The notes: generated by a model not told the origin, from the sequence alone. A DNA stretch of 64,000 bases from Moorena sp. SIOASIH (GCF_010671925.1 NZ_JAAHIH010000003.1:992001-1056000), one strand, 5' to 3'. Shown: positions 44,143-53,448, counted from the stretch's first letter. A program made the numbers and translations.

Positions 44143-45747
44143 ATGGGCAATGGGGTGGTTATGGCAAAAGAAAATCAACTTTTTTGTACTTTGGATGGTT
44201 TGACTCCTAAAGAACGGGAAAAAAAACGACTGAAAACTCTTCGGGATTTAGGTCTACTCGAAGCAGAAACAGTACCAGTTTTCGACGAGGCAACTCAGAC
44301 TACTGCCAGATTTTTAGATGTGCCTATCTGCATTTTGGGCTTTATGGTACAAACGCAACAGCACATCAAATCAGCTGTGGGATTATCTAGAATCGGGCTA
44401 ATGAATCGAGTGGCACAGTCCCGTCAGTTGCCCCGTAGTGAATGCTTTTGTAGCTATGTAGTAGATAGTCATCAAATGTTGGCGATTAATGATACAGTCG
44501 CCAACCCTGTCTTTGCTAGTAGTGTACTGGTTCACCACTACGGTATCCGTTCTTACTTAGGTGCACCACTGTTAACTGCTGACGGAGAGTGTTTAGGTAC
44601 CCTAGCAGTTATGGATTTAGTACCTCGCAATTTTACCACCAAAGATTATGAGTTTTTGGCAATTACGGCTCGCTGGAGTCTCAGTGAATTTGAGCGGAAT
44701 CATTTTTTGAAAAAAGAGCGTGACCGCTTTGTTAACTGGCTACCTAACTCTTCAACAGAGCCTCAGCACTCTCAGGAAGTCGAGTCTGATCGCCAAACTT
44801 CGAGCCCTAGGAATGTCTCTCTAGATGGGATAGCTGGTTTTAACTCAGTTCACACCATTAAGTACAAATTACTAACTCAGCTGACACAGGAATTGCGCAC
44901 ACCTCTAACATCGATTATGGGAATGGCTAGTGTATTAAGTCGCCAAGTTTATGGGTCTTTGACTGATAAACAAAAAGAATATCTAGAAATTGTTTATTGC
45001 AGTGGTCGTCAGCTGGTCTTGATGGTTGATGAAATTCTTTGCTTGGGGATTTTTGAGGAAAACAGCGAACAACTAAATTTAACTGCTGTAGATATTGAAA
45101 TGCTCTGTCAACAAGCAATGAACAATTTAGCACAGATAGCCCAGCAACATCGACAAAAGTTGCATCTATCTGTAGAGCCAGGGAATCGTATCTGGTTTCT
45201 GGATAAAGAAAAGGTGCGACAAATGCTATATTACCTTATATTCAGTGTGATTTACTCGGCTGAGGCAGGGGGTGAAGTACGCATCCATGTCTCTCGAAAA
45301 ACTGATTTGGAGAGGGCTAATGTTGTGTCTTTGAAAATCGCGGTTTGGGTTTCTCACCCCTGGCTCGGAGATGGTCTACCTCAGATGTACGGACAAATTT
45401 CTGAGTTACCGTTACAATCCCCCTCAGCAGCAGCAGCGGTTGCTAATGCTTTAGAAACCCCATTCATCACTGAAGCACTGGGAATAAGTGAACTACCTTC
45501 GAGTTCAAACTTCCTCTGTGACAATCAGTTTTTATCCAGTTCTTTTGATCCAGAAACTACTAGTTGGGGTTCTGAATCGGAAAAAAGACCTCAGAATAGT
45601 GAATCTCGTGAAAGTTTAGGGCTATTACTAAGCTGCCATTTAGCTAAACGCCATAGAGGAAAAATTTCTGTTCAAGGTTTGCCAGAGTTAGGGTATCGCT
45701 ACGTGATTACTTTACCTAAATTAGAGTCTCCTGATCAAAACTGTTAA
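44143..45747 (+). CDS. GAF domain protein related to histidine kinases, phospho-acceptor His lost
   Basis: A GAF domain spans about 30-190 (VPICILGFM, SECFCSYVV, YLGAPLLTADGECLGTLAVMD). A HisKA-like helix follows, but the H-box reads TQELRTPLTSI: the phosphorylated His is Gln (CAG at 44887-44889, residue 249). The ATPase region is also eroded: the N-box is MLYYLIFSVIYSA and no DxGxG G1 box is visible. The last part keeps SLGLLLSCHLAKRHRGKI. It is probably a non-catalytic sensor or scaffold. The start ATG 44143 is preferred over GTG 44122. Confidence 0.85.
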   Translation: MGNGVVMAKENQLFCTLDGLTPKEREKKRLKTLRDLGLLEAETVPVFDEATQTTARFLDVPICILGFMVQTQQHIKSAVGLSRIGLMNRVAQSRQLPRSECFCSYVVDSHQMLAINDTVANPVFASSVLVHHYGIRSYLGAPLLTADGECLGTLAVMDLVPRNFTTKDYEFLAITARWSLSEFERNHFLKKERDRFVNWLPNSSTEPQHSQEVESDRQTSSPRNVSLDGIAGFNSVHTIKYKLLTQLTQELRTPLTSIMGMASVLSRQVYGSLTDKQKEYLEIVYCSGRQLVLMVDEILCLGIFEENSEQLNLTAVDIEMLCQQAMNNLAQIAQQHRQKLHLSVEPGNRIWFLDKEKVRQMLYYLIFSVIYSAEAGGEVRIHVSRKTDLERANVVSLKIAVWVSHPWLGDGLPQMYGQISELPLQSPSAAAAVANALETPFITEALGISELPSSSNFLCDNQFLSSSFDPETTSWGSESEKRPQNSESRESLGLLLSCHLAKRHRGKISVQGLPELGYRYVITLPKLESPDQNC

Positions 45748-46067
45748 ACCACTGTTCCGATTCATTGACTCCTATGTTAAACTAATCTAGGCAAAGGTAC
45801 TGTCAAGGTGATATAGCCATCAGACCTAGACCGTATTTATCAAAAAAACTCATAAATAGAAGACTAACGGCTGATCAGGGTTGCTCAGTTAAGAAATTAT
45901 TTAATTTTGCTTAGTCTTTCTGAAGTGGTCGATAGCAAAAGTGCTAAAGACCCCCTGAGAACGCCAGCTTTTCGGGAAGCGTCGAAAAGTTTTTTAGTAT
46001 TTGGTGAATGAATCCTGATCTAAAATCAAAGATTATAGATGGGGTGGCTTCAAATAAAAAATAGACA
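45748..46067. other. Intergenic spacer before ictB
   Basis: AT-rich, with no ORF or RNA. The ictB promoter should lie here. Confidence 0.5.
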
Positions 46068-47450
46068 ATGAATTCAGCTTGGCAACAGTTTACTCTCTCA
46101 AATTTACAGCTGTATCGGTGGCGAGGCACTAGCTATTTGTATCGCCTGGTGGGACTCCTAGATGCTTGGCGTCAGAGTAGCTTGCTCCTACAGTGGTCTG
46201 ACGCAATAGGAGCGATGATAGTTGCTCTGGTGTTCAGTTTAGCTCCTTTTGTGTCCAATGCTCTAGTAGGCATCTTGTTAATTGCAAGTGCAGGGTTCTG
46301 GGTATTGCTAACCCTATCTGATGATACAGGAAAGCCCAAGGTAAGCCCCATTCATCTGTTAGTTTTCTTCTACTGGAGTGTTGCCACTATAGCCACCGCA
46401 CTCTCTCCGGTGAAAGGTGCTGCCTGTAGTGGTTTGGTGAAATTAACCCTTTATTTGTTGTTTTTTGCCCTGATGGCAAGGGTATTGCGTTCCGGTCGGC
46501 TTCGTAGCTGGATTATTACCCTGTTTCTGCATATATCACTCATTGTCAGTATTTACGGCTTGCGGCAGTGGTTTTTTGGGGCTGAAGCATTAGCTACCTG
46601 GGTAGACCCCACTTCAGCAGCAGCAAAACTGACACGGGTCTATAGTTATCTGGGCAACCCGAATTTACTAGCTGGTTATCTGATCCCAGCAGTAGCATTG
46701 AGTTTGGCAGCAGTATTTGTCTGGCAGGGTTTGCTCCCCAAAGCCTTAGCACTGACGATGGTGGTCGTTAATTCAGTTTGTCTAGTGCTAACTTTTAGTC
46801 GGGGTGGATGGATTGGTTTTGTTGTTTGTATTTTCGTCTTCTTGATCCTGCTGGTGTATTGGTACAGTGTACAGTTGCCCCCTAAATTACGCCCTTGGGC
46901 AATGCCAGCGCTATTAAGCAGTTGTGCTGGGGTGATGCTTCTTGCAGTCATGTTTGTTCCAGCTATACGCGATCGCATTGCTAGTATTTTTGTTGGTCGG
47001 GAAGATAGTAGTAACAACTTCCGCATGAATGTTTGGTCTGCTGTGGTGGACATGATTCGTGACCGACCGATCATTGGCATTGGTCCAGGTAACAACGCCT
47101 TCAACAAAATCTATCCCCTTTTCCAACGCCCGAAATATACCGCCCTCAGTGCCTATTCCATTTTCCTAGAAACTGCTGTAGAAATGGGTTTGATCGGGAT
47201 GTTATGTTTCTTGTGGTTGCTGATGGTCACTATAAACCAAGGTATGCAACAACTGAGTCGTCTGAGAAATTTAGCTAACCGTCAGGGATTTTGGCTGATG
47301 GGAGCCATTGCCACCATGTCAGGAATGCTCGGCCATGGTCTGGTAGATACGGTTTGGTACCGTCCTCAAGTACAGACCCTATGGTGGCTAGTTGTCGCCA
47401 TTATTGCCAGTTTCTATGTCAATCCGAATTCTGACCCGTCAAAAGTTTAG
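46068..47450 (+). CDS. ictB: IctB-like polytopic membrane protein (O-antigen ligase superfamily)
   Basis: The 460-aa protein has about ten to twelve membrane helices and the IctB-type N-terminus (LDAWRQSSLLLQWSDAIGA). It contains a large loop with the Wzy_C ligase-like TFSRGGWIGFV motif and the RMNVWSAVVDMIRDRPIIGIGPGNNAF segment. IctB was first linked to inorganic-carbon accumulation, but its transport role is disputed and the fold is that of O-antigen ligases. Length and motifs fit IctB. Confidence 0.88.
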   Translation: MNSAWQQFTLSNLQLYRWRGTSYLYRLVGLLDAWRQSSLLLQWSDAIGAMIVALVFSLAPFVSNALVGILLIASAGFWVLLTLSDDTGKPKVSPIHLLVFFYWSVATIATALSPVKGAACSGLVKLTLYLLFFALMARVLRSGRLRSWIITLFLHISLIVSIYGLRQWFFGAEALATWVDPTSAAAKLTRVYSYLGNPNLLAGYLIPAVALSLAAVFVWQGLLPKALALTMVVVNSVCLVLTFSRGGWIGFVVCIFVFLILLVYWYSVQLPPKLRPWAMPALLSSCAGVMLLAVMFVPAIRDRIASIFVGREDSSNNFRMNVWSAVVDMIRDRPIIGIGPGNNAFNKIYPLFQRPKYTALSAYSIFLETAVEMGLIGMLCFLWLLMVTINQGMQQLSRLRNLANRQGFWLMGAIATMSGMLGHGLVDTVWYRPQVQTLWWLVVAIIASFYVNPNSDPSKV

Positions 47451-47526
47451 AATTTGCAGGTTGCTTTGGAGGTTGGAGGTTACAAGTTACCAAGTTACAG
47501 GTTGCTAGTTTTGTGGTGACCTACCA

Positions 47527-47640
47527 ACCTTGGCCAAAAAGCCACGCGTGCGCGTTTAACCTTGGCCAAAAGGCCAGGCATTCGCGAACAACCTACCAAG
47601 CAACTAACCAACCTTGGCTAAAAGGCCACGGGTGCGCGTT
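47527..47640. repeat. Three copies of an ACCTTGGCCAAAAGGCCACG repeat
   Basis: Units at about 47,527, 47,559 and 47,612 each contain a TTGGCCAAAAGGCCA-like palindrome followed by CGCGTGCGCGTT or a variant. The array reaches the stop codon of smpB on the opposite strand, which lies in a TTCAACC heptamer. Confidence 0.75.
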
Positions 47641-47646
47641 CAACCT

Positions 47647-48114
47647 TCAATAACGTTTTAGAGCCCTTGCCATATCTCGCTGATCCTGACGCCTCTTGAT
47701 CGTCTCGCGCTTATCATGGAGCTTTTTCCCTCTGCCCAAACCAATGCTGACTTTAACTAAGCCGCGCTTCAAATAAATCTTTAAGGGGACAAGGGTTAAA
47801 CCTTGCTGTTCTAATTTACCGGTGAGCTTATTGATTTCCTTACGGTGCAGCAGTAGTTTTCGGCTGCGACGGGGGTCATGATTAAAATATTCGTTGATAT
47901 TTTGGTACGGAGAGATATGGACATTGAGCAGCCACGCTTCTCCACCACGAATCAACCCATAGCCATCCCGCAAGTTGACCTTGCCAACTCGGATAGACTT
48001 CACCTCCGTTCCCTTTAACTCAATCCCCGCCTCGTAAGTCTCTAAAATTTGGTAGAGAAAACGAGCTTGTCGATTATCACTAATAACTTTATAACTTTCA
48101 CCTTTATCACTCAT
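47647..48114 (-). CDS. smpB: tmRNA-binding protein SmpB
   Basis: SmpB delivers tmRNA to stalled ribosomes for trans-translation. The 155-aa protein has YKVISDNRQARFLYQILETY, the EAGIELKGTEVKSIR motif, the HNHDPRRSRKLLLHRKEI-like segment and the basic C-terminal tail (GKKLHDKRETIKRRQDQRDM). The ATG at 48114 is typical. The TGA stop lies within a TGAAGGT heptamer. The tnpB element ends about 40 bp upstream, so the smpB promoter may lie in the insertion. Confidence 0.96.
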   Translation of the reverse strand: MSDKGESYKVISDNRQARFLYQILETYEAGIELKGTEVKSIRVGKVNLRDGYGLIRGGEAWLLNVHISPYQNINEYFNHDPRRSRKLLLHRKEINKLTGKLEQQGLTLVPLKIYLKRGLVKVSIGLGRGKKLHDKRETIKRRQDQRDMARALKRY

Positions 48115-48155
48115 AGTCTTGCCACTCCCACAAGCTTGCAGTTATGTGACAGCTC

Positions 48156-49382
48156 CTACACTGACCCGTTGGGTTCAGTGTAGGCTTCCCAACCAATCCG
48201 GGTATCCCTTAGGAGGCGCTGGGCTTTAAGAACGGACTGCCCTTCCGCTCTGTTTTTTATATTTATCGCTGCATTATGGTCTCTATCAAGACTGCACCCG
48301 CAATCAGGACAATCGTGCCATCTGACATGCAGTTTTTTAGGAACTTTCCTCCCGCAATTGGAACAATTCTGTGAGGTGTTCTGAGCACTTACTGGAATAG
48401 CCAACAAGCCAGCATTCAAGGCTTTGCTTGTCAGTATCGTCAGGAAGCTTGACCACCCAGCATCCAACACAGATTTAGCAAATCGGGATTTAGCTAATCC
48501 CTTAACATTTAGCTTTTCATGGGCTAATACATCATATTTGGACAACAAGTAATTTGCTGTCTTGAAATGAAAGTATTTTCGCTGATCAGCTACTTTTTTG
48601 TGCTGCCTACCAAGTTGCTTAATAGCCTTGATTCTATTGTTACTACCCTTCTTCCGTCGAGATACCCGCTTCTGGATAACCTTTAATCTTTTTTGAGACT
48701 TTCGGTAATATTGCGGGATTTTTATTGTCTCCCCTTCGGAAGTAGTCAAGAACTCTTTAAGCCCAACGTCAATACCAACTATTGATTCAGGATTAAGATC
48801 AGGCTTAACCTCAGGCACAGTCTTGTCTTCTAGATAGAGCACCAAGTAATAGCCATCACATTTTTTAGTGATAGAAGCCGTCTTGATTTTGAATATATCA
48901 GGGATAGGGCGATGCAGGATGACCTTAACTTTCCCTATCTTTGGTAGATTGATCAGATTACCTTCTAAGCACCCTTCTTTCATTTGAGGGTAAGTAAACG
49001 TACGGTAGCGATGGCGTTTCTTAAACCTGGGTCTACCGCTACGTTTTCCGTTACTATCTCCTTTGATAAACCTGTCAAAGGCTAACTTTACCCTTTTGAC
49101 TATGTCTTGAAGTACTTGAGAATGGATGTCCTTATACCAAGGATGGGTATTTTTTAGGCTAGGTAAGGTCTTTTTTTGACTGTAATAATCCGGGTTTTCC
49201 CTTAGTTCTGGAAGGTGGCAAACAAGAGGACAAGCGTTGATAGAACAACGATTTTGCTCGTACCAATTGAACCTATCAGCCAACAAGTAGTTATACTGAG
49301 CGCATAACATTGACAGCCATTGATCTATTTTAATTGATTGATTTTTGGTTGGTTTTAACTTGTACTGATAAGCTATTCGCAT
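48156..49382 (-). CDS. tnpB: TnpB-family RNA-guided nuclease-like protein
   Basis: The 408-aa protein starts MRIAYQYKLKPTKNQ (HTH_OrfB N-terminus). The RuvC-like core is complete: first Asp in SIVGIDVGLKEF, Glu in VLAHEKLNVKG, a zinc ribbon with two CxxC pairs (NCSNCG and DCPDCG) and last Asp in LDRDHNAAINI. TnpB proteins are guided by an RNA from the element's right end and cut the empty donor site. No tnpA transposase is adjacent, so movement would need one in trans. The frame is intact, unlike the three remnants elsewhere in the window. Confidence 0.93.
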   Translation of the reverse strand: MRIAYQYKLKPTKNQSIKIDQWLSMLCAQYNYLLADRFNWYEQNRCSINACPLVCHLPELRENPDYYSQKKTLPSLKNTHPWYKDIHSQVLQDIVKRVKLAFDRFIKGDSNGKRSGRPRFKKRHRYRTFTYPQMKEGCLEGNLINLPKIGKVKVILHRPIPDIFKIKTASITKKCDGYYLVLYLEDKTVPEVKPDLNPESIVGIDVGLKEFLTTSEGETIKIPQYYRKSQKRLKVIQKRVSRRKKGSNNRIKAIKQLGRQHKKVADQRKYFHFKTANYLLSKYDVLAHEKLNVKGLAKSRFAKSVLDAGWSSFLTILTSKALNAGLLAIPVSAQNTSQNCSNCGRKVPKKLHVRWHDCPDCGCSLDRDHNAAINIKNRAEGQSVLKAQRLLRDTRIGWEAYTEPNGSV

Positions 49383-49667
49383 TACTTTTAATCCTGTTTA
49401 TCGACCCATTACAATGGTAACATACGTACCTGGGGGGGGTAACATGTAAGCTAAAATCCTTACTGGGTAATAAGTTCAGACCATCTGTTACAAAAAGATA
49501 CATTCTGTTTTGGGCGCTTCATTGGACGTATTTATAAGGTTTTGAACTTGCCATTAAATGAATCGAGAGTTAATTTGGGTCTTTATCTTCCCTGAGTTCA
49601 TTGGCCTCAAAGGCTTATATAGAAAGCTTTTCAGCCTTGTTGTTACCCCCTCAGCATACGTACAGTC

Positions 49668-49806
49668 GTGTGGCAAGCCATAATTAAAGATCAAAAATTG
49701 ACAATTAGAGTTACTGATTTTGAAAAAAAGCAATTAGAACAAGAAGCCCGCGTGGAATGACTCAATATGAACTACTTAGAAGTTTGATAGCTCGCTTCCC
49801 GTATCC
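49668..49806 (+). pseudogene. Frameshifted RHH (CopG-like) protein beside tnpB
   Basis: One frame reads QKLTIRVTDFEKKQLEQEAR. A shift of frame near 49,750 continues with RGMTQYELLRSLIARFP. Together they form a plausible ribbon-helix-helix unit (beta strand, two helices). It is divergent from tnpB. Small RHH genes do accompany some cyanobacterial TnpB elements, from memory. Confidence 0.5.
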
Positions 49807-50081
49807 GTGCATACCCTGTGCAAAATTCATCCCACACTCATGCTGCGCATGTTCGTTGTGGGGCTTCTTTTGCCGCTAGCTAAACTTATAGCCATTAGTG
49901 GCGATATGCCCTAGGCATCTGCCCTGTAAGCAATCACTCTCTTGGTGCGCGTTCCCTACCGCTTTGAACCAGCGCGGGGTTCCACCCCATATTTAGTTTG
50001 GCTTTCTGATTGGGTGACAACCCAGCTGGATAGAGAAGTACTCGATAGAGAAGTAATAAATGCACTCTGACTAACTCCCTC

Positions 50082-50124
50082 AGCAACTGACAGAGGATAT
50101 TCTCTGTCAGTTGCTGGGTTTTTT
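50082..50124 (+). terminator. Strong Rho-independent terminator
   Basis: A 14-bp perfect stem AGCAACTGACAGAG / CTCTGTCAGTTGCT (50082-50095, 50102-50115) with a 6-nt loop is followed by GGGTTTTTTT. It faces plus, but no intact plus-strand gene ends upstream. It lies ~105 bp before the next gene's start. Confidence 0.85.
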
Positions 50125-50228
50125 TGTGTTGATATCAGTTTTTACATTACAGAAGATTTGTGATATAAATATTTATAATATTTAATATAAAGTAACAATC
50201 CACTACCTAGAGGCAGGAAAAATTAACT

Positions 50229-50651
50229 ATGGGACTCTTTGGCAATTTGTTCAGCTCTCAGACCAAGTACGTTGATGAGGACAGCCAGGACATGGCACAG
50301 TCCATAGAAGCTAACCAGTCCCAAGAGTATTTCTTGGACACAGATCAAGCCAAGACCATGGGAAACATTGACTACATGCGCAGCAGTGTTAAGGTCAAGA
50401 AATCCTTTCCCAAGACCAAAACTGCTATTTTAAGCGGTGAAGTGGTAGAGCAGATCTCTGCTACGGATAAAGTCACCCTTTCCCAAAATGAGACACCTAT
50501 GGCCACGTCTGAGCCTGCTTCCCAGTCTGGAGCTACATCCCAGTCTGCAGCTACATCAGGACAAAACGGTCAGGTAAGCTCTCAACGCCGTCGTCCTGAC
50601 TCAAGCATGGATCAGTTCCGCAAAATGGCTCAGGATCTAAGAAAGGGTTAA
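50229..50651 (+). CDS. Conserved-looking small acidic protein, 140 aa
   Basis: MGLFGNLFSSQTKYVDEDSQ is followed by an acidic region, a central IDYMRSSVKVKKSFPKTKTA segment and a Ser/Gln-rich linker with an ATSQSAATS duplication. The C-terminus is a charged helix (SMDQFRKMAQDLRKG). A GAGGCAGGAAAAA ribosome-site-like run precedes the ATG. I do not recognise a named family. The conserved-looking KKSFPKT motif and the amphipathic C-terminus suggest protein binding. Confidence 0.8.
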   Translation: MGLFGNLFSSQTKYVDEDSQDMAQSIEANQSQEYFLDTDQAKTMGNIDYMRSSVKVKKSFPKTKTAILSGEVVEQISATDKVTLSQNETPMATSEPASQSGATSQSAATSGQNGQVSSQRRRPDSSMDQFRKMAQDLRKG

Positions 50652-50692
50652 TTTACTGCTGTGTAGATTGACTCCAATTCTACAAGGCATGA

Positions 50693-51883
50693 TCAAATCT
50701 TAACTGCACCAGTGGCAAATTTGATTTTGAGATAATCCTCTTCCATCTTGGCTCCTGAAGGTTTCAGGGCTGCTAAAGCTTGGGGGAGGACTAAATTGCG
50801 CCGATGGTTACCAATGCGAACATTCAATTCATCTCCTGTTTGAGTAAGCTGTATTTTGTCTTTGGGTATACCAGGTAGATAGAGTTCTAGGCTGTACTCA
50901 TTTTTATGCTGTATTACTCTAATGGTGTTTTCTTGGTAATACACTTGAGTGGGATCTTCTGAACCATAGAGGGTTTCTTTGAGACGCTCCAACGCCTCAA
51001 TACCGCACATCTCTTGGGAATAGAGGGGAACTTCTTTAATGGGTAAAGGGCGGAAATTGTCGTGAATTTCTTGGCGGTACTGTTGCTGATTTTCTTTCCA
51101 GCGTTGGAAAAATGGGTCAGTTACTTGGTCGGGAATAATCCGATTGGCAACAACTAGATCAGTGGCAACGTTGTATAGGCTTAAGTAAGCATGAGCTCGT
51201 AAGGACTCCTTAATCACCATTCTCTCAGGATTAGTGACCAGCCGCACTGATGTTTGTTGGTTGTCAGTGAGTACCTTCTCTAGGGCTTCAATTTGTTCAT
51301 AAAACTCATAGGGAGCATCCATGACCTCTTTATCTGGTAAAGAAAACCCAGCAATGGGTTTGAATAACGGTTCAACCAAAGGTCTCAGAGCAACTGACAT
51401 ACTTTGTAGTGGCTTATAAAAACGGCGCATATACCAGCCACTGACTTCTGGTAAGCTCAGTAACCGTAGCGCAGTACCAGTGGGAGCTGAGTCAATAACC
51501 AGAACATCGTACTCGTCTTCATCGTAGTGACGTTTCATGCGGACGAGACCGAAAATTTCATCCATACCAGGAAGAACAGCTAATTCTTCTGCCTGTACCC
51601 CATCTAAGCCCCTCGCTTGCAGCACTTGGGTAATGTAACGCTTAACCGCTCCCCAGTTTCCTTCCAATTCCATCAGAGCGTCAAGTTCTGCTCCCCAAAG
51701 GTTGGGGCGGACTAATCGGGGGTCGTGACTTAGTTCAATATCAAAACTATCTGCTAGGGAGTGAGCTGGGTCAGTACTCAGAACTAGGGTTTTGTAGCCT
51801 AACTCGGCACAACGCAAGCCAGTAGCAGCGGCTACAGAGGTTTTTCCTACTCCTCCTTTACCGGTCATCAAAATTACGCGCAT
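50693..51883 (-). CDS. ArsA/Get3-like ATPase with C-terminal HSP20-like domain
   Basis: The 396-aa protein has the deviant Walker A loop GKGGVGKTS (8-16), switch I-type STDPAHSLADSF (about 36-47) and VLVIDSAPTG (about 128-137). After about residue 320 comes an alpha-crystallin-like domain (YSLELYLPGIPKDKIQLTQT, LNVRIGNHRRNLVLP), as in the ArsA_HSP20 family. Members of this fold handle tail-anchored or hydrophobic clients; the arsenite role is not implied because the Cys triad is not evident. Confidence 0.92.
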   Translation of the reverse strand: MRVILMTGKGGVGKTSVAAATGLRCAELGYKTLVLSTDPAHSLADSFDIELSHDPRLVRPNLWGAELDALMELEGNWGAVKRYITQVLQARGLDGVQAEELAVLPGMDEIFGLVRMKRHYDEDEYDVLVIDSAPTGTALRLLSLPEVSGWYMRRFYKPLQSMSVALRPLVEPLFKPIAGFSLPDKEVMDAPYEFYEQIEALEKVLTDNQQTSVRLVTNPERMVIKESLRAHAYLSLYNVATDLVVANRIIPDQVTDPFFQRWKENQQQYRQEIHDNFRPLPIKEVPLYSQEMCGIEALERLKETLYGSEDPTQVYYQENTIRVIQHKNEYSLELYLPGIPKDKIQLTQTGDELNVRIGNHRRNLVLPQALAALKPSGAKMEEDYLKIKFATGAVKI

Positions 51884-51921
51884 GGTATGCTCCAGCTGTT
51901 CTGAGAAAAGTTTACATTTAT

Positions 51922-52362
51922 TTACTTTACATTACTGTACAAAAGCTGCTTAAGTACGTCCAGGCGTGAACAGTCCCAATAATCTATATGAGAAACAATT
52001 AATCCCTCAGCATTTAGCTTTAACTCGCTCCAGCCAGGAATAGTAATTCGAGGTTTCCAGGGTAATGGCGTAGTCCAGCTCAGAGTCCAGCGGGTTCTAA
52101 TTGTATCTCCTGAGTGGGAAATGTGTTGCAAATCTAGATGGGGCTCAAGGAACCAGCGATTGATAAAGGCAATCATTTGTTTGTAACGCTCAAGCCCGCG
52201 AAACTGGTTGAGGGGGTCTTTAAAATAGACGTCTGAGGCGTAGATGCTATAAGTTTGGTCAGCTGGGAACCTTTGATAGTCTTGTTCGATAATTTGGGCT
52301 ATGGACTGACGAATCTCTTGTTGGTCAGGGTCTTCTGTGTTATTATACCGATTTGTATTCAT
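51922..52362 (-). CDS. DUF2358 protein (NTF2-like fold)
   Basis: The 146-aa protein has RQSIAQIIEQDYQRFPADQ, YASDVYFKDPLNQFRGLERY and IDYWDCSRLDVLKQLL, the usual DUF2358 segments found in cyanobacteria and chloroplasts. The fold resembles NTF2/SnoaL and no catalytic role is known. It lies 39 bp upstream of the ArsA-like gene on the same strand, so co-transcription is likely. Confidence 0.85.
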   Translation of the reverse strand: MNTNRYNNTEDPDQQEIRQSIAQIIEQDYQRFPADQTYSIYASDVYFKDPLNQFRGLERYKQMIAFINRWFLEPHLDLQHISHSGDTIRTRWTLSWTTPLPWKPRITIPGWSELKLNAEGLIVSHIDYWDCSRLDVLKQLLYSNVK

Positions 52363-52407
52363 ACGTTGTATTCATACAGGTATTAATAACCTAATATATT
52401 TCGTTAT

Positions 52408-53223
52408 TTAGTTGTTAGTCCTACTGGCTTGTTCAAACAAGGGTTTTTTGGCAATTGGATCTAACCCGACCGAAGTCAGCAGTTTGTGCAAAGCTTCTTT
52501 CAAGTTCTCGTCATTGGGGCTCTGCCTTCGCAACTCTACCAGAGTGGTTAATGTTTCGTACCAAAGCCGATCATTTGCGTAGATTGCAACACGCTGTTGG
52601 GGGGTTGCTTGCTTTAGAAGTTGCGCTAGGTTTGGATCTTCTTCAACTCGCTTGACCCCACCATCAATATAGATATTGTTTGACGAGTCACCGGGATCAA
52701 TCAATCTTACCTGCCAGTGATAGTTCTGATTAACTTCTAAGGGAGGTAGGTTCACAAAGGGAGGAATGGTTATACTCCTAATTCCAGGATCTACAGTATC
52801 GGGTAAGGGATACTTGACTGAGTAAAGCTCCTTGCCATCAGCATTTTTAAACACCAAATTTAAGTATAGCCCTGATGCGAATACTATACAGGGCATATAC
52901 CAAGAGAAAGTGGGGTATTCAGCAAGAGTTGTTCCCATGCCAGAAAGGGGAACCAACGCTACAGGAGGAGTTTTGAGGTCTGATATATAGTAGCAATCCC
53001 CCCTAGTTCCTCCAGGACGTCCGAGATCCGAAGGTTCCCCTGTAGGAGGTGGATTATATTCAGATAAATAACTTTCCCAGTGCTTGGGTATCTTCTCAAT
53101 CAGTTCCCTCCCTAGGGAAAAACTCGCCTGAGCTTGTACCTGGGCTGGAAGATTGACTGCCAGACTGAAAGCCAAAGCAACCATTAAGAGCGTAAATTTT
53201 GATGAACGTGTTAACCAAGCCAT
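52408..53223 (-). CDS. Exported DUF928 protein
   Basis: The frame runs to 53295, but the ATG at 53223 gives a good signal peptide (MAWLTRSSKFTLLMVALAFS, cleavage near VQAQA). The mature part has GRPGGTRGDCY, LSGMGTTLAEYPTFSWYMP and NQNYHWQVRLI, the standard DUF928 pattern. These proteins are numerous in filamentous cyanobacteria, with no known function. A helical C-terminus (QLLKQATPQQRVAIYANDRL) follows. Confidence 0.87.
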   Translation of the reverse strand: MAWLTRSSKFTLLMVALAFSLAVNLPAQVQAQASFSLGRELIEKIPKHWESYLSEYNPPPTGEPSDLGRPGGTRGDCYYISDLKTPPVALVPLSGMGTTLAEYPTFSWYMPCIVFASGLYLNLVFKNADGKELYSVKYPLPDTVDPGIRSITIPPFVNLPPLEVNQNYHWQVRLIDPGDSSNNIYIDGGVKRVEEDPNLAQLLKQATPQQRVAIYANDRLWYETLTTLVELRRQSPNDENLKEALHKLLTSVGLDPIAKKPLFEQASRTNN

Positions 53224-53448
53224 GATAAAACTATTCCCTGGTAGAGCCAAGTTTCTCTTAAGTAAGCAGGATAAGTGAAAAGTATGGCAGAACAACAGCC
53301 CTTCGAGGCACCCGTAACCCCTCTAAGAGGATCAGGTTTTCAGACCTTACCTACGTCATTTTAACAATAACTTCAGGTATTTGATACATCGCCACTATAA
53401 GCTTATAATCTTGTCGAAATCTTCATCTGTTCTTCATCTGATTTACTC

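Larger units (their letters stand above)
48120..49880 (-). mobile_element. IS200/IS605-type element with intact tnpB, no tnpA
   Basis: An intact TnpB gene is followed by a short right end with hairpin ACACTGA...TCAGTGT (about 48,156-48,181). On the other side lie a broken RHH gene on the plus strand and a palindrome (CCCACACTCATGCTGCGCAT) near 49,833 that recurs at 21.7 kb. An imperfect inverted pair containing CATACGTAC/GGTAAC lies at 49,416-49,443 and 49,642-49,662. The limits are approximate. Confidence 0.65.
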
